Shown here: piece after piece, positions 35,101-43,941 of the stretch
How the letters are laid out: each line of letters starts with the position of its first letter
Numbering within the stretch: position 1 is the first letter of the stretch
Assembly: GCA_015232575.1 (NCBI GenBank)
Contig: JADFZL010000010.1
Location: forward strand, 62,001-126,000
Reading direction: 5' to 3'
DNA length: 64,000 nt
Origin: Candidatus Rifleibacteriota bacterium
GTDB lineage: Bacteria > Muiribacteriota > Ozemobacteria > Ozemobacterales > Ozemobacteraceae
Position numbers and translations under genes: made by a program
The notes under the pieces: model-generated
Databases searched by the model: none
What the model was told of the DNA's origin: nothing
What the model saw: only the letters and a program-made list of their open reading frames with translations

Positions 35101-37259
35101 CTTTCCGTGCATATAATGAAACGCGTGCAACTGATCTTACAGTTCGTGCTGTGCCTTTCTTGAGCGATAACGACTGGTATGCATATTCTTCTGGTGGCGA
35201 CACTAAAGAATATCACGACCATCACTTTGATGTTGTTGATGCCGATATAACAAATAAGTACAACTTTCCTGTTAATTTGGAGGTAAAGTTTGCACGTAAT
35301 GTTAAGGAAACTTCAGATTTGAATGCCGTTAATGCTCTTGGGAACGACGATCTGGAAGCATACAGCGGTGTAGTTCTTGAAAGTCCATTCAAACTTAACG
35401 TTGAAGTTAAACAGAAAAGTCCTTCTGGCGGCGAAAGTCTCTGGAAAACATTCGAATACACTCCGAATGTTTCACCGCAGGGAGCTACGTTGATCGACAA
35501 GACTCAGATGTCAAGTTACCTTATTAAATCTGGTGCCAGGTATCTGACTGTTGATGTATCCAAATTTGCGACAAACTTTGCATGGGAAATGCCAACGCCA
35601 ACTTTCCCGAACGAAGGTTATGAAATCATACTTACTCTGACATACACTCAACGTGACTTCTATGTTGACCATTCTTCTGAATACTCAAATCTCAGCGCTA
35701 AATTTGGTTCCGATTATTCTAAGTTGACCCTTACAGGCTCTGGAATCCTGAGGTATATTGATCGTGCCAGAAAAATTGTCTGGAAACGTAAAGCATTTAC
35801 GGTCGATGTTACTCCGCCAACAATAACAGAATTCAACCAATCAGATTGTTCAGGTAACATGGTTTCAGTTGGTGGGGATGGAGTCATTCGTGGAACTACT
35901 GGCGATCAGATCAAATATGGTTTCACTTTCAGCGATAACCATCCGGGGCATGGACCAAATGATGGTCTGAAGAATGGCGGCACTCGACGTGCATGGTATC
36001 CGCGCTTCTGGATACAGTCGATAGATGGGTCGAGTAACCGTCTATCATTGTTAGCAAAGTCGGGATATGAACTCCCTCTGATTCTTCCGGGAGTACACGC
36101 TAGATTGCTTACTTCAAATGATGGTGATCTTGCAGCAGATGTAGATTCAATGACAAAAGTGCGTGTTGATAACCATTTTATGGCTGTTACTGAACCGTCT
36201 AATGTTCAAGATGTTGGAACCATTGGCAATAAATCAATGAAAATTACACATCAGTTATCTAATTACATTGCTGGTAAAATTGCTTATGTCTTGGAAATAG
36301 AAGACAGCTCAAGAAACTATCTCAGACAGGATGGGTTTATTAAGATAATTGATAACAAGCGTCCAAATATTGATCTGCGCCTTGTTACTCCAAAATACAA
36401 ACCCTTGCCTGATGACGGAACTCTTACTTCTATTTCTAATATAATTACTCAGGTTCCGCTTGGCCCCTCTATTTCTCCATTTGGAACCCTCACTTGGGCA
36501 CCGAGCTCTACCTACCTGCCAGTGCTAAATGAACGAACAGCTGTTTCGAAACCTGGCTTGCTGAAGAACTGGGTTCATTCTTACAATCTGCCTGATATGA
36601 AGTTCAATGGTGGAACTTTCACCAACAATTTTAAAGCCACTGGGTATGCTTATAAGCGCGATTCATCTCTTGATGAGGCGTCGAATAATCGTCCGATTTG
36701 TCTTGATACATCGCTTAAATCAGATGATCCGGTTATTAAGCTTACTGACGCAAATGTCAAGGCAGCGTTTGATCTTGCCAACCCAGGTGGAATACCAGGT
36801 TTTGCAGAAGACGAAGTAATTACATTTGATCTTTCCATCAGAGATAATATTCTTTTCCTGCAGGATGACAGCGTTGCTGTGAATGGTTGCCCGGTACCAC
36901 AATATAACTTTAAAGAAATATCTTACAAGTTTACTGAAGATGTAATTGACGAAAAGAAAAATAAATATCACAGTGAACTCGCAAGCAGCCCGGTTTCTTC
37001 TTCAGCTAATCTTGCGCCGATGAGATTGTTGAATCCCGATGGTACAACGCTTTCATACGTCTTTAGAGTTGGAAATGCTGATAGTGCTACAGGGCTTAAA
37101 AATTCCGGTACTGGTCCGAATGTAGGTTCCAATACCTTCCAATTGAAGGTTGTCGATCTTTCTGATAATAGTCGTGAACTTTTTATTGATTTTCCGATTA
37201 TTCCGAGTAAATTCAACATAAGGGTCCTCGAATCTCAGACAACAGGGGAGCGTCGTTGA
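32121..37259 (+). CDS. Giant secreted surface protein with dockerin/EF-hand-like calcium sites
   Basis: A 1712-residue protein with a signal peptide (hydrophobic 14-29, cleavage near NLYAGSS). Residues 160-185 contain two copies of the sequence YCWSGGC. Two adjacent calcium-loop sequences, DYNNDDKIDNTD (about 470) and DFDENNKINSED (about 493), are spaced like a dockerin pair. A third, DVNGDGSFDAADL, starts near 719. A proline-rich linker (TPPVTPPVPPYPP, about 825) precedes a PKD/Ig-like region and long beta-rich C-terminal segments. The product is probably a cell-surface or fibre-tip protein. It starts an operon of prepilin-like genes with almost no spacing, so it may ride on a pilus or pseudopilus as PilY1 does. 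No overall homologue is recognised. Confidence 0.8.
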   Translation: MQQTIKRRKICLLKTLAFVFLSLVACNLYAGSSYPVPHSPKPVGDYVQCEPPDSYPFSPEYNIDIKYETTFSPAGLLDTPQRIASNTPFLPGMYKNMPVMYFGPDNLGSYKILGGKMGLTPDKEAKTSWDFKKTIHAWRYADHYDWTLVNYWYSVPISWATYCWSGGCVSGKGWSYCWSGGCTTYATDYNYYEVYYWTRGPFKFREKVWPINKLYPTTVKTEERGTWDKKYYKRTWVTNSSENQPWNTSDKGIFAKVHPLGLADFYMKYDIPYDKPTFNWYGYSYTFPGPYYVFNETFEVHPLPAHDPRWRSSYNNVWYPNISDTKVCLQFWWVPDYYNKKEENYYIEYNKIFDGKIKMRDIVKLLSNLGYGQVDIPIYMALESDKPKLYLVTTPTLVKGVRKAPAPYTPVVNADGSLKGVSITPGYTLHPSAESYARGYIRECKEPLTFGKGGKPVAGPIKYVFTKMFDYNNDDKIDNTDKVKFERGLKIADFDENNKINSEDCNYIWCHSFQAFPKAFELLASHIREEFRKNPKLIGVASTTTKIIKTATGTYSVTTKFTIIETKPAVAKSVNIIEDMRGGNACYATIGWEGTAWNGKFTITPWSKSKKFPFSAKCYSYASATDRGITGKNFLPNLGPASSPKSIQELSLFPHLYGHGTHEFPDGTLLGKFKRFVIQTYPKCDFTDTQTYPVGDPWRNGLLESYESGNMGGLFIFGDVNGDGSFDAADLAKWEEVRSMNGFLLNSVWQHDAGVAMGKAVLTDYNKEFRVIAAGKFSLYPPKGSTYFEVKDSYNYRFTDPVIWAYDPNGNQFSEARRFAYDPGWTPPVTPPVPPYPPVETRQLPTAINGPNEVPEDIPQTWTAPGVEDVVIVPGAWTQTWKIPGLEGKGGTGSGVSFSYEFLESGRYTVYHTVTYTQRIVTPVTDGLGIIVYYAVTDIPQTRTLTKDVIVKDHSVADFEDPKLTITGFGNVANYAHQWGADMAPLRKRDFPTAFRAYNETRATDLTVRAVPFLSDNDWYAYSSGGDTKEYHDHHFDVVDADITNKYNFPVNLEVKFARNVKETSDLNAVNALGNDDLEAYSGVVLESPFKLNVEVKQKSPSGGESLWKTFEYTPNVSPQGATLIDKTQMSSYLIKSGARYLTVDVSKFATNFAWEMPTPTFPNEGYEIILTLTYTQRDFYVDHSSEYSNLSAKFGSDYSKLTLTGSGILRYIDRARKIVWKRKAFTVDVTPPTITEFNQSDCSGNMVSVGGDGVIRGTTGDQIKYGFTFSDNHPGHGPNDGLKNGGTRRAWYPRFWIQSIDGSSNRLSLLAKSGYELPLILPGVHARLLTSNDGDLAADVDSMTKVRVDNHFMAVTEPSNVQDVGTIGNKSMKITHQLSNYIAGKIAYVLEIEDSSRNYLRQDGFIKIIDNKRPNIDLRLVTPKYKPLPDDGTLTSISNIITQVPLGPSISPFGTLTWAPSSTYLPVLNERTAVSKPGLLKNWVHSYNLPDMKFNGGTFTNNFKATGYAYKRDSSLDEASNNRPICLDTSLKSDDPVIKLTDANVKAAFDLANPGGIPGFAEDEVITFDLSIRDNILFLQDDSVAVNGCPVPQYNFKEISYKFTEDVIDEKKNKYHSELASSPVSSSANLAPMRLLNPDGTTLSYVFRVGNADSATGLKNSGTGPNVGSNTFQLKVVDLSDNSRELFIDFPIIPSKFNIRVLESQTTGERR
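32602..32666 (+). repeat. 23-bp exact direct repeat inside the giant gene
   Basis: The same 23 bases (starting CATACTGCTGGTCAGGCGG) occur at 32602-32624 and 32644-32666, 42 bases apart and in frame. They encode a repeated YCWSGGC peptide, giving four closely spaced cysteines that could form disulfides. Confidence 0.8.
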
Positions 37260-37847
37260 TTGGATAATCAGATTACTATAAATACGGTTAATAGCGGGTT
37301 GATGCAGAAAAGAATTTCTGCATGCGGGTCACCAGCGTTTTTCCTGAAGGCTCTGCGTCCGGGAATGACTCTGTTGGAGCTGATTGTTGCAGTAGTAATC
37401 TTTACGATTGCGATGCTTCCAATTATGGGTGTTTTCGGGCGTGGGGCTGTAGTTACCCAGATGACCAATGACTATATATCTGCAATGCAGATGAGTTCTT
37501 CGTATTTAAGAGGTATTGTAAACCTTCCAATAACTGATGTGCCGATTGGGAACCCGGTTCCGCTGGACAAGGAATATGGCAGTGGAGGCTCTAAAAAGCT
37601 TCTGATTCCGAGTAAAGTGGTTCTGAATGGGAATGAGTTCACCAATCGGCTTCAGGTTGTGTACGTAATGCGTGATTCAGTGAAAAAGGATTTATGGTTC
37701 GATTTCATGACGGAACCAGGAAAAGTTGCGTCTATGACAGTTTATAAACAACTATTGAGACTTGATTTTGAAGTTAAGTGGAAGTCGAAAAATGATGGCA
37801 GAGAAGAAAATTTGAAGCTTTTTGCTTATAAGGCTGATTTGGAATGA
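37260..37847 (+). CDS. Prepilin-like protein (PilV/GspI type)
   Basis: This 195-residue protein carries a class III (type IV) prepilin signal: cleavage after Gly35 in RPG/MTLLELIVAVVIF, with Glu at +5 and a hydrophobic helix after it. The leader is unusually long (35 residues) if translation begins at the TTG at 37260, which has GGGGAG 9 bases upstream. An ATG at 37302 would shorten it. The mature domain is a small pseudopilin-like globular part. It starts one base after the giant gene's stop and overlaps the next gene by 4 bases. A minor (pseudo)pilin role at a fibre tip is inferred. Confidence 0.85.
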   Translation: MDNQITINTVNSGLMQKRISACGSPAFFLKALRPGMTLLELIVAVVIFTIAMLPIMGVFGRGAVVTQMTNDYISAMQMSSSYLRGIVNLPITDVPIGNPVPLDKEYGSGGSKKLLIPSKVVLNGNEFTNRLQVVYVMRDSVKKDLWFDFMTEPGKVASMTVYKQLLRLDFEVKWKSKNDGREENLKLFAYKADLE

Positions 37848-38374
37848 AATATAAACTATTGTCAGGAAAAAAAAGCGGAATGGCAATTGTCATAGTTCTT
37901 ATGGCAGTTACGACATCACTCATTTTTGCAACTTTTTTATTGCAGCGATCCTTAAGCCAGGGAAATGAAAAACTGGTTTCCCGTGACAGAAGTCAGTTGG
38001 AGCTGCTTTGTCATTCCGCAATCGAAATAGCCAAACTTAAGATTAAGGCTCATCCAAGCGAATTATACACGGCGTTTCGTTTCATGAAAGATGAGCCTGT
38101 ATCAAAGCGAACTAATACTTTGTATGAGATGTTCCTGAGTGATCTTAAGCTTGAAACACTTGATTCAAAGTTGAAATCTGAAAATGCGAGCATGACCGCC
38201 AGGGTTGTATTAATTGAACGTCTTGGAATCAGCAAAAAAACCACCGGCCTTGGGACGGGATATGTTGAAGATTATTACAGAATTACTGCATCAGCTTCCA
38301 ATATCATAAAAACTGGACTTGAATCCGACGTGGTAATGCAGGTTACGATCCAGATAAAAAAACTGGAGGGTTAA
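37844..38374 (+). CDS. PilX/GspK-like tip pseudopilin lacking Glu+5
   Basis: The 176-residue protein begins with a short basic leader and a prepilin-like junction, KKSG/MAIVIVLMAVTTSLIFATF, followed by one hydrophobic helix. The residue at +5 is hydrophobic rather than glutamate. This is characteristic of GspK- and PilX-type subunits that cap the pilus or pseudopilus. The rest is an alpha/beta domain with no recognised motif. It overlaps both neighbours, by 4 bases before and 1 base after, so the three prepilins must be made together. Confidence 0.75.
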   Translation: MKYKLLSGKKSGMAIVIVLMAVTTSLIFATFLLQRSLSQGNEKLVSRDRSQLELLCHSAIEIAKLKIKAHPSELYTAFRFMKDEPVSKRTNTLYEMFLSDLKLETLDSKLKSENASMTARVVLIERLGISKKTTGLGTGYVEDYYRITASASNIIKTGLESDVVMQVTIQIKKLEG

Positions 38375-39018
38375 TGAAACATCGTGGCGTTACTATGGTT
38401 GAAATGCTTGTGGTTGTCGTTATTTTCAGTTTGGTAAGTCTTGTGGTCTTTTCTTTTACCAGCTGGGTAAATAAAACACAGGAAATTACATCCTGGAAGC
38501 AGTCAGCAATTGATGCGATGCGCCTTAATGAGATTTTCTGGGAAAAGCATTTTTCAGCTGCAACTCCTCAGATTAAAAGTCTCGTTGTTGATTCAAAAGG
38601 TGTTATTCAGCTTACGCCCGATATTGCGAGTAAACCGCTGAAGATTCGCTCTGCCGGGGAAGGCGACCTTATGGCCAAATACCCTGACGGTTCAAAAGAA
38701 TGGGCAGTATGGCAGTTCCAAACCTTTAAAAAGCTTTCGACAGGAAATTCCTTTGAGGAATATCAGGTTACTGGTTTCCTCAGGGGTAAGGCTCCTGACA
38801 TTTCACTTTTTGGAAGGATTAAAAAGGGCGCAAAAGTTGTGCTTGAACAAAAACTTCTTTTTGATGTATCATCAATCAGTTCAACTGTGCGTTCTTATCC
38901 TGGGGAAAATGTAAGTGTGATTTCGTTCGAATTCGCCATAAAGCATCCTCGAAAGCCTGAAATGGTCGTTCGTGGGAGAAGTCAGTTTAAGATTGCAACA
39001 GATATTGAAAATCTTTGA
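38374..39018 (+). CDS. Prepilin-like protein (PilW/GspJ type)
   Basis: A 214-residue protein with a five-residue leader and a classic prepilin peptidase site, MKHRG/VTMVEMLVVVVIF, with Glu at +5. The mature domain is beta-rich and similar in size to GspJ/PilW. The ATG shares a base with the stop of the preceding gene. Together with the GspI- and GspK-like products it completes an I-J-K-type tip trio. Assembly ATPases, secretin and prepilin peptidase are not in this window and must be encoded elsewhere. Confidence 0.85.
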   Translation: MKHRGVTMVEMLVVVVIFSLVSLVVFSFTSWVNKTQEITSWKQSAIDAMRLNEIFWEKHFSAATPQIKSLVVDSKGVIQLTPDIASKPLKIRSAGEGDLMAKYPDGSKEWAVWQFQTFKKLSTGNSFEEYQVTGFLRGKAPDISLFGRIKKGAKVVLEQKLLFDVSSISSTVRSYPGENVSVISFEFAIKHPRKPEMVVRGRSQFKIATDIENL

Positions 39019-39084
39019 AAAAAATGGTTTTGAACCAGATTTAAACCTTATCGGGAATAGAATAATTTTATTTGGGAGATGGAT

Positions 39085-39699
39085 ATGGGTAATTTGAGTT
39101 GCCGATTTTTTAAGCTTTCTGTTCTTTTTTTTGCATTTGTAAGTTTTTTCGTCTCACTTCCAGCTTGGTCGCAGAACGTAGCTTCTTCCAGTAATCCTAT
39201 TCCTGGTCAGCCATCTGTTTCTGATGTTCCTACAAGAACGGTATATATTGCAGTGCCGCCCGAAGAAATGAGACAATATCATTTTTATCTTGCCCAGGCT
39301 CTTCATTTTATGCACAGTTCTTATGGATTTGTAGCTGTTTCAATGAGAAATGTACGCAAAAATGCGGCCGATGACCCGATGTATTTGATTCACCTTGAAC
39401 AACTTGGAGTTTTTATTGATCAGACAGTATTTCTGGCTGAAATGATCGATAGAAAAAGTCCTGGTGATGCGCTTCTTGGAAGAATAAAAGGACTTCTTAA
39501 AAAGATGAAAGAAGCTGTTTCGATTTTCAGAGAGTCTTCCAAACAGCCTATTGGTGCAACAGAACCCGACTTGAGAATGAAAACATCTGCAGATATTCAT
39601 GACCAGATTGCAAGAGAAATTCCAGAACTGTATTCTGAACTCGAGAAGGCAATGAGAGCGATTTCAGGACCTGGAAGACCTGGTGCGCCCGGGAAATAG
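39085..39699 (+). CDS. Exported alpha-helical protein of the prepilin operon
   Basis: Not recognised. The ATG at 39085 has GGGAG 6 bases upstream (an ATG at 39079 is too close to it). The product is about 204 residues with a signal peptide ending near PAWSQN. A short Pro/Ser-rich segment and then a helical domain (about 60-195) of repeated amphipathic helices follow, with a Gly/Pro-rich end (GPGRPGAPGK). It follows the prepilins by 66 bases on the same strand, so it likely belongs to the same surface system. Confidence 0.6.
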   Translation: MGNLSCRFFKLSVLFFAFVSFFVSLPAWSQNVASSSNPIPGQPSVSDVPTRTVYIAVPPEEMRQYHFYLAQALHFMHSSYGFVAVSMRNVRKNAADDPMYLIHLEQLGVFIDQTVFLAEMIDRKSPGDALLGRIKGLLKKMKEAVSIFRESSKQPIGATEPDLRMKTSADIHDQIAREIPELYSELEKAMRAISGPGRPGAPGK

Positions 39700-39720
39700 A
39701 AAAATCATTAGGGTTGAAAA

Positions 39721-40494
39721 TTGCATACACATTATTGGTTTTACATTTTACTGATTACACTTTTAATGCTGCACTCAAATGAGGCTTTGTCAGCTAAACA
39801 GCCTAAACAGGAGAAACAGGATAAGCAAAAGTCAGCACTTACGGTATCTGCAAAAACAATTGAAGAACTTGAAACAGCCTGTCAGGCAGATCCGCGTAAT
39901 GACCTGGAAATTATGGTCAAGACAATCTGTTTGAGGCCTGAGTTGCTTGCCAGTTCGGATCTTGAAAAGATCAAATATCGTCTGACTATCCCCAGATCAA
40001 AAATTCGGGAAGAAATTTTCAGAAGATTCCTTATGTGGAAAGTCGGAGAATTCAAACGCGATAACTTTTCAGCATGGTTAGCTAATACCCCTCTGATGGG
40101 AGAGCTCTTCAGAAAAGACCAATCACTCTCTGATATGGTTCCAGCGCTTACTCAGGGAGGAGTTGGTCTTGATTTTTTGACTCCTCAACTTTTGAAAAAA
40201 GTTATTGACGATGACTGGTCTCTTACCCTTGACGAATCAACTATGTTACTTTTATTGGATAATCAATTTGGTGACGCTTTGAATAACCACTTACAAAGGG
40301 ACCAGACAACCACATCCGAGTGGCATTACAAGGCTGGTCGCCTTTGTCTCGAAGTTTGGCTTTTTCAGGACCCATCTGAAAAAATGTTGAAGTCAGCAGC
40401 TTCATATTTTGAACAGTGCAAAGCATCAAGCCGCTGGTATGAAGAATCGCGCATTCTATTAAATGAAATAAGATCACGAATATCAACAGACTGA
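39721..40494 (+). CDS. Exported protein of unknown function, TTG start
   Basis: The 257-residue ORF starts at TTG 39721 (AGGG 7 bases before) and begins with a hydrophobic segment MHTHYWFYILLITLLML, then a Lys/Gln-rich stretch (KQPKQEKQDKQK). The remainder looks helical with tryptophans near the end; TPR-like repeats are possible but not convincing. It sits 21 bases after the previous gene. No family is recognised; the context places it in the envelope with the prepilin cluster. Confidence 0.55.
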   Translation: MHTHYWFYILLITLLMLHSNEALSAKQPKQEKQDKQKSALTVSAKTIEELETACQADPRNDLEIMVKTICLRPELLASSDLEKIKYRLTIPRSKIREEIFRRFLMWKVGEFKRDNFSAWLANTPLMGELFRKDQSLSDMVPALTQGGVGLDFLTPQLLKKVIDDDWSLTLDESTMLLLLDNQFGDALNNHLQRDQTTTSEWHYKAGRLCLEVWLFQDPSEKMLKSAASYFEQCKASSRWYEESRILLNEIRSRISTD

Positions 40495-40556
40495 GGCACT
40501 TCCTGTTAGAAGTATATAAAAGTATTAAATGAAAGGATCTCTGGAAGGTTTCTAAA

Positions 40557-41651
40557 ATGAACAGGATTATGCTATTAGTGCTTGTTTTTATTGCTATTGC
40601 AATGTCGTGGTTTTATTTTTTCGTTGAAAAGAAACCCATTGTTATACCAGTCAGAAAATTGAAGCCGGAAATTGTTGCAACGCAGACTCTAATAATAAGA
40701 GTTTCTGATAGGGCAGCAACAGAAACAACTGCGATATCAGAAACAGTTGTTTCTGAAAAAAAAGAACCGGTTCGATCAGAATTTATTAACGCTCATTCTG
40801 CTTTATTAAAGCGCCTTGCAAAAGAAAGTGCAACTTTTTCCATTCTTAGAAGTCCTGATTTCTGGTTGTTTCGAAGTTATGTTTTCAAGCAATCATGGCA
40901 AAAAGTTCGAACATTATTGAGAGGTGCACTTCAGCGCCCCCAACCCGTACATTTCAGATTTATTTTTTCCTGGCTGCTTGCGCGTGTCGAAATGCTTCTC
41001 TGGATTCAAAAACCTGAAAGGGCGCTTTTTTCGGAGTTTTCTTCTGCCATTGAAAAGTTAGGAAAACCTCTTCCTGACTCTTTGAAAATTGGTGAGTTTA
41101 TTCCAGGGGCTGGCTATTTTCCAGTCGCTTCACTTGGCTCACAGTCAAAGAACCTAGTTCCAATGCAAATTCAGACGACCTCTTCCATGGTCGCATCTTT
41201 GACGCGAGAATTAAAGATAATTGCCTCAGAACCATCGCTTATACCGTCCTGGATCAACAGCATTCAGGTTTATCAGGCGCAGCGCTGTCAAAATATTACA
41301 CAGATTGCGAGTTTACATAGGGAAAAAATAATTTTCGCGCTTTCTGTTCCGGAGGTTGATTTCCTGTATCAGGCCTATCGTCCGATACCACCGGATGGAC
41401 TGGTATATACCCCCCAGGAGAAAGATGAGTGGATGTGTGAATATGAGAAAAGCTGGTTTCTTGCACAAATTCCCGCATGTTCAGGAAAACCGCTTTTTCG
41501 TTCAAGGAAAAAATGGGTTTGCAACGAACATCTGAGTGTTTCTTCTGAAAATGCCGTCCAAAACAAACGGGAAATTATTTTCCCAATGGCTGAAGCATGG
41601 TGTGAGTTCTTGTTTTGCAATCCGACACTTCAGCCTGAGATGTCTTTTTGA
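40557..41651 (+). CDS. Membrane-anchored protein of unknown function
   Basis: The 364-residue protein has a single N-terminal transmembrane helix (about 4-24, LLVLVFIAIAMSWFYFFVEK) with the rest probably periplasmic. No known domain is seen; it has several tryptophans and cysteines in the final 80 residues. The GGAAGG ribosome-binding site is well placed before the ATG. Its position in the prepilin operon and bitopic topology recall PilN/PilO-type alignment proteins, but no sequence similarity supports that. Confidence 0.55.
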   Translation: MNRIMLLVLVFIAIAMSWFYFFVEKKPIVIPVRKLKPEIVATQTLIIRVSDRAATETTAISETVVSEKKEPVRSEFINAHSALLKRLAKESATFSILRSPDFWLFRSYVFKQSWQKVRTLLRGALQRPQPVHFRFIFSWLLARVEMLLWIQKPERALFSEFSSAIEKLGKPLPDSLKIGEFIPGAGYFPVASLGSQSKNLVPMQIQTTSSMVASLTRELKIIASEPSLIPSWINSIQVYQAQRCQNITQIASLHREKIIFALSVPEVDFLYQAYRPIPPDGLVYTPQEKDEWMCEYEKSWFLAQIPACSGKPLFRSRKKWVCNEHLSVSSENAVQNKREIIFPMAEAWCEFLFCNPTLQPEMSF

Positions 41652-41706
41652 AACATCTGCATAGTAACCCTAATTTTTCTTTTAAAGTGAAAAGGTCTTT
41701 TTTGTA

Positions 41707-42927
41707 ATGAATAACAGCAGTGAAGTAAGTAAGAGTAAAGATCCAAAAGATAAGGCTACTAAGCCAGACAAGGCAGAATCTGGTCTTTCAACTTCAGCAA
41801 AAGCTGAAGCGAAAATTCCTATTGTTGCCAAAAAACCAGAAGTATTGGGAATGAAAGCTTTTATTGAAAAGACTACCGATACAGAAAAAGCCCCCAAATC
41901 TTCAACTGATCAGAAAAGTGGTGCTGGCGTAGAATTTAAGGTCAGAACTCCCCAGAAAAACGTTTCTGCCGAATCTGACAAAACCCAAGAGAAAAGCGAA
42001 AAACTGGAACCTGAAGTTGCAGATGAAATAGTCGCAAAGATTCTTGGAATTGCTGATGAAAACCAGGATGATGAAAATTTTGATCTTGGTTCTGCTCAGT
42101 TCTGGTATAAGGCAGTACGTAAATTCGAAATAGAGGCACTTTTACGTGAAAAAACAAGGCTGAAAGTCCTCCTGGGAGGCTTGAGCAAGCGGGGTTATAA
42201 AGAAGACGACATTCATGAACTCTTCCGGCGGCTGAAAAAACAGGCGGAAGAAGAGCGTCGCATTGAAGAAGTATATCAGACTAAAATGAGCCTTATCAAA
42301 CGCGGGGTGTTTTTTTTCTGCGTAGGTATTTTCTTAGTCTTTATGTTTTTTATTCAATTTTCACAGAAATCAAAATTGGCAGAAAAAAATCGACAGGCAA
42401 AAATTGCTGCCGCAAAAACACTACCCTGCGACTGGAATCGATCTCTTGTAGAACGTGTGAATTCAAGCACATTAGGATGGGAGCCGATGAGTTCGCTGAA
42501 TCCCAAGGTCGCAGAGCTTGACCTGATAAGATGTTCAACCGGAACGCATAAATTGTTTTTGCCGAAGGGAGCTGTTTTAGATTTTCCTCTGGGTGCTCAG
42601 TACAAGGTCGATAAAATGGACCTTGAAGCCGATGAACAGACAATAAGCGGAATTTCAATTACTGTTATGGATTCGGGGCTATTCTGGGTCAAACCTGAAA
42701 GGGCAAATTTTAAACTAAACCTTCGTTTTCCATCGGGTCAGATAAATATCAAATACGGCAATGGAAAAATGATCAGAACCGGAGAAAAAACAAGAATAGC
42801 AGTTCAGGAAGGGGAAACAATGCTGACACCAGATTATCAGATTTCTGTTCCTGTGAATGGTCTTATGGAAGCCCTTTTTACGAAACCCGGTGTAAAACCG
42901 GTTGTTCAGATATATGATAACTATTGA
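41707..42927 (+). CDS. Membrane protein with disordered cytoplasmic arm and extracytoplasmic beta domain
   Basis: A 406-residue protein. The first 125 residues are low-complexity, rich in Lys, Glu, Ser and Thr, and likely disordered. A charged helical region (about 140-195) leads to one transmembrane helix (about 198-219, FFFCVGIFLVFMFFIQF). The C-terminal 180 residues are beta-rich and end in QEGETMLTPDYQISVPVNGL. That segment weakly resembles a FecR-like sensing domain (low confidence). As the last gene of the prepilin operon it could pass an envelope signal or anchor the complex. Confidence 0.55.
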   Translation: MNNSSEVSKSKDPKDKATKPDKAESGLSTSAKAEAKIPIVAKKPEVLGMKAFIEKTTDTEKAPKSSTDQKSGAGVEFKVRTPQKNVSAESDKTQEKSEKLEPEVADEIVAKILGIADENQDDENFDLGSAQFWYKAVRKFEIEALLREKTRLKVLLGGLSKRGYKEDDIHELFRRLKKQAEEERRIEEVYQTKMSLIKRGVFFFCVGIFLVFMFFIQFSQKSKLAEKNRQAKIAAAKTLPCDWNRSLVERVNSSTLGWEPMSSLNPKVAELDLIRCSTGTHKLFLPKGAVLDFPLGAQYKVDKMDLEADEQTISGISITVMDSGLFWVKPERANFKLNLRFPSGQINIKYGNGKMIRTGEKTRIAVQEGETMLTPDYQISVPVNGLMEALFTKPGVKPVVQIYDNY

Positions 42928-42982
42928 GAATTTCCTCAATAATCAGCAGGGGTCAAATTTGCGTGTAAACTTTGGCGTAAGC

Positions 42983-43046
42983 TGTCATCCCGAACGAACG
43001 TGAGAGATATCAAGATGCAAGATTTCTCCCTTCGGTCGAAATGACA
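42983..43046. repeat. Palindromic interspersed element, copy 3
   Basis: TGTCATCCCGAACGAACGTG at the left and CTTCGGTCGAAATGACA at the right. The left flank TTTGCGTGTAAACTTTGGCG (42957-42976) matches, in complement, the flank of copy 2. It fills the gap between the prepilin operon and the gene at 43108. Confidence 0.8.
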
Positions 43047-43107
43047 TGGTCTATGCTCCTTTATTATGATTTGTTGTACTTAGTCATGTAATTATGGAGA
43101 AGATGGT

Positions 43108-43893
43108 ATGATTGTCCGATTTTGTTTTTTGAGAGTTTTATCATTAGCATTATTTTTTCTTTTGCTGATTCTTTCCGGAAAGGGGTATTCAATGGATTCG
43201 CATCTTTTCAGATTCAAGTTCGAGAATGGTGCCAAATATATTTACGACATATGGATTAATGGCTTTGTTGAGACTTATCTTCCAAATGGAATTAATAAAA
43301 GTCCGGTAAATATAAGAATGCAGGTTGAACAGAAAACTATTGAATCGACTGCTTCAAACACAAAAGCAAAATTTGAGATGTATTTTAAAGAGGTAAAAAT
43401 GATTTCAGGAAGTGATTCTCAAACTTTGCCTGAAGAAGGTACCAAATTAGTTTTTGAACAGGATATTTCTGGGAACACCTCAACGTTAAGCAATGCATCT
43501 GGTTGGCAAAGTGTATCTTTTTCGTCTCTTGTTTTCCCGGAAAATCCTATTAAACCTGGTGATCACTGGATATCCAGCACAAAAGTAAATTTGCAGATTC
43601 CCATGGATAACAGAATAAAATATGTTTTTACAAAGGTTACGAAAGCCAAAGGGCGCAATGTGGCAATTTTTACAACCGAGCTTCTTGTACCTGAAGCTGA
43701 AGTTGAAAAAATTGCTCCACCAAGTCAGATGAAAACTTCGGGCAGAGTTGTTTTCGACATGGATCTGGGCCAGATTCATTCAGTTGAGTCTGACTCTGTT
43801 TTTGGTTTTTCCATTCCAATTCCAGAGCTTAACCTCCCAGTTTTTACCCGCACCTCAATTAAAACGGTAATGAAACTGAGTAGTGCAAATTAA
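43108..43893 (+). CDS. Exported DUF6263-like protein
   Basis: The 261-residue protein has a signal peptide (MIVRFCFLRVLSLALFFLLL, cleavage near GKGYS) and an all-beta mature part. The phrase LVFPENPIKPGDHWISS resembles the conserved LPxxPVKxGDxW element of the DUF6263 family of exported proteins, whose function is unknown. It is convergent with clpB. The repeat element copy 3 upstream probably separates its transcript from the prepilin operon. Confidence 0.65.
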   Translation: MIVRFCFLRVLSLALFFLLLILSGKGYSMDSHLFRFKFENGAKYIYDIWINGFVETYLPNGINKSPVNIRMQVEQKTIESTASNTKAKFEMYFKEVKMISGSDSQTLPEEGTKLVFEQDISGNTSTLSNASGWQSVSFSSLVFPENPIKPGDHWISSTKVNLQIPMDNRIKYVFTKVTKAKGRNVAIFTTELLVPEAEVEKIAPPSQMKTSGRVVFDMDLGQIHSVESDSVFGFSIPIPELNLPVFTRTSIKTVMKLSSAN

Positions 43894-43941
43894 TTGGAAT
43901 TCGATGCGGGTGCATTCGCAAAAATAAAGGTAGTATTTTGC

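Noticed and set aside
34497..35225. 242-codon open frame on the minus strand inside the giant surface gene
   Set aside because: No ribosome-binding site, composition rich in Cys/Ser/Arg as expected from antisense reading, and fully covered by a real gene.
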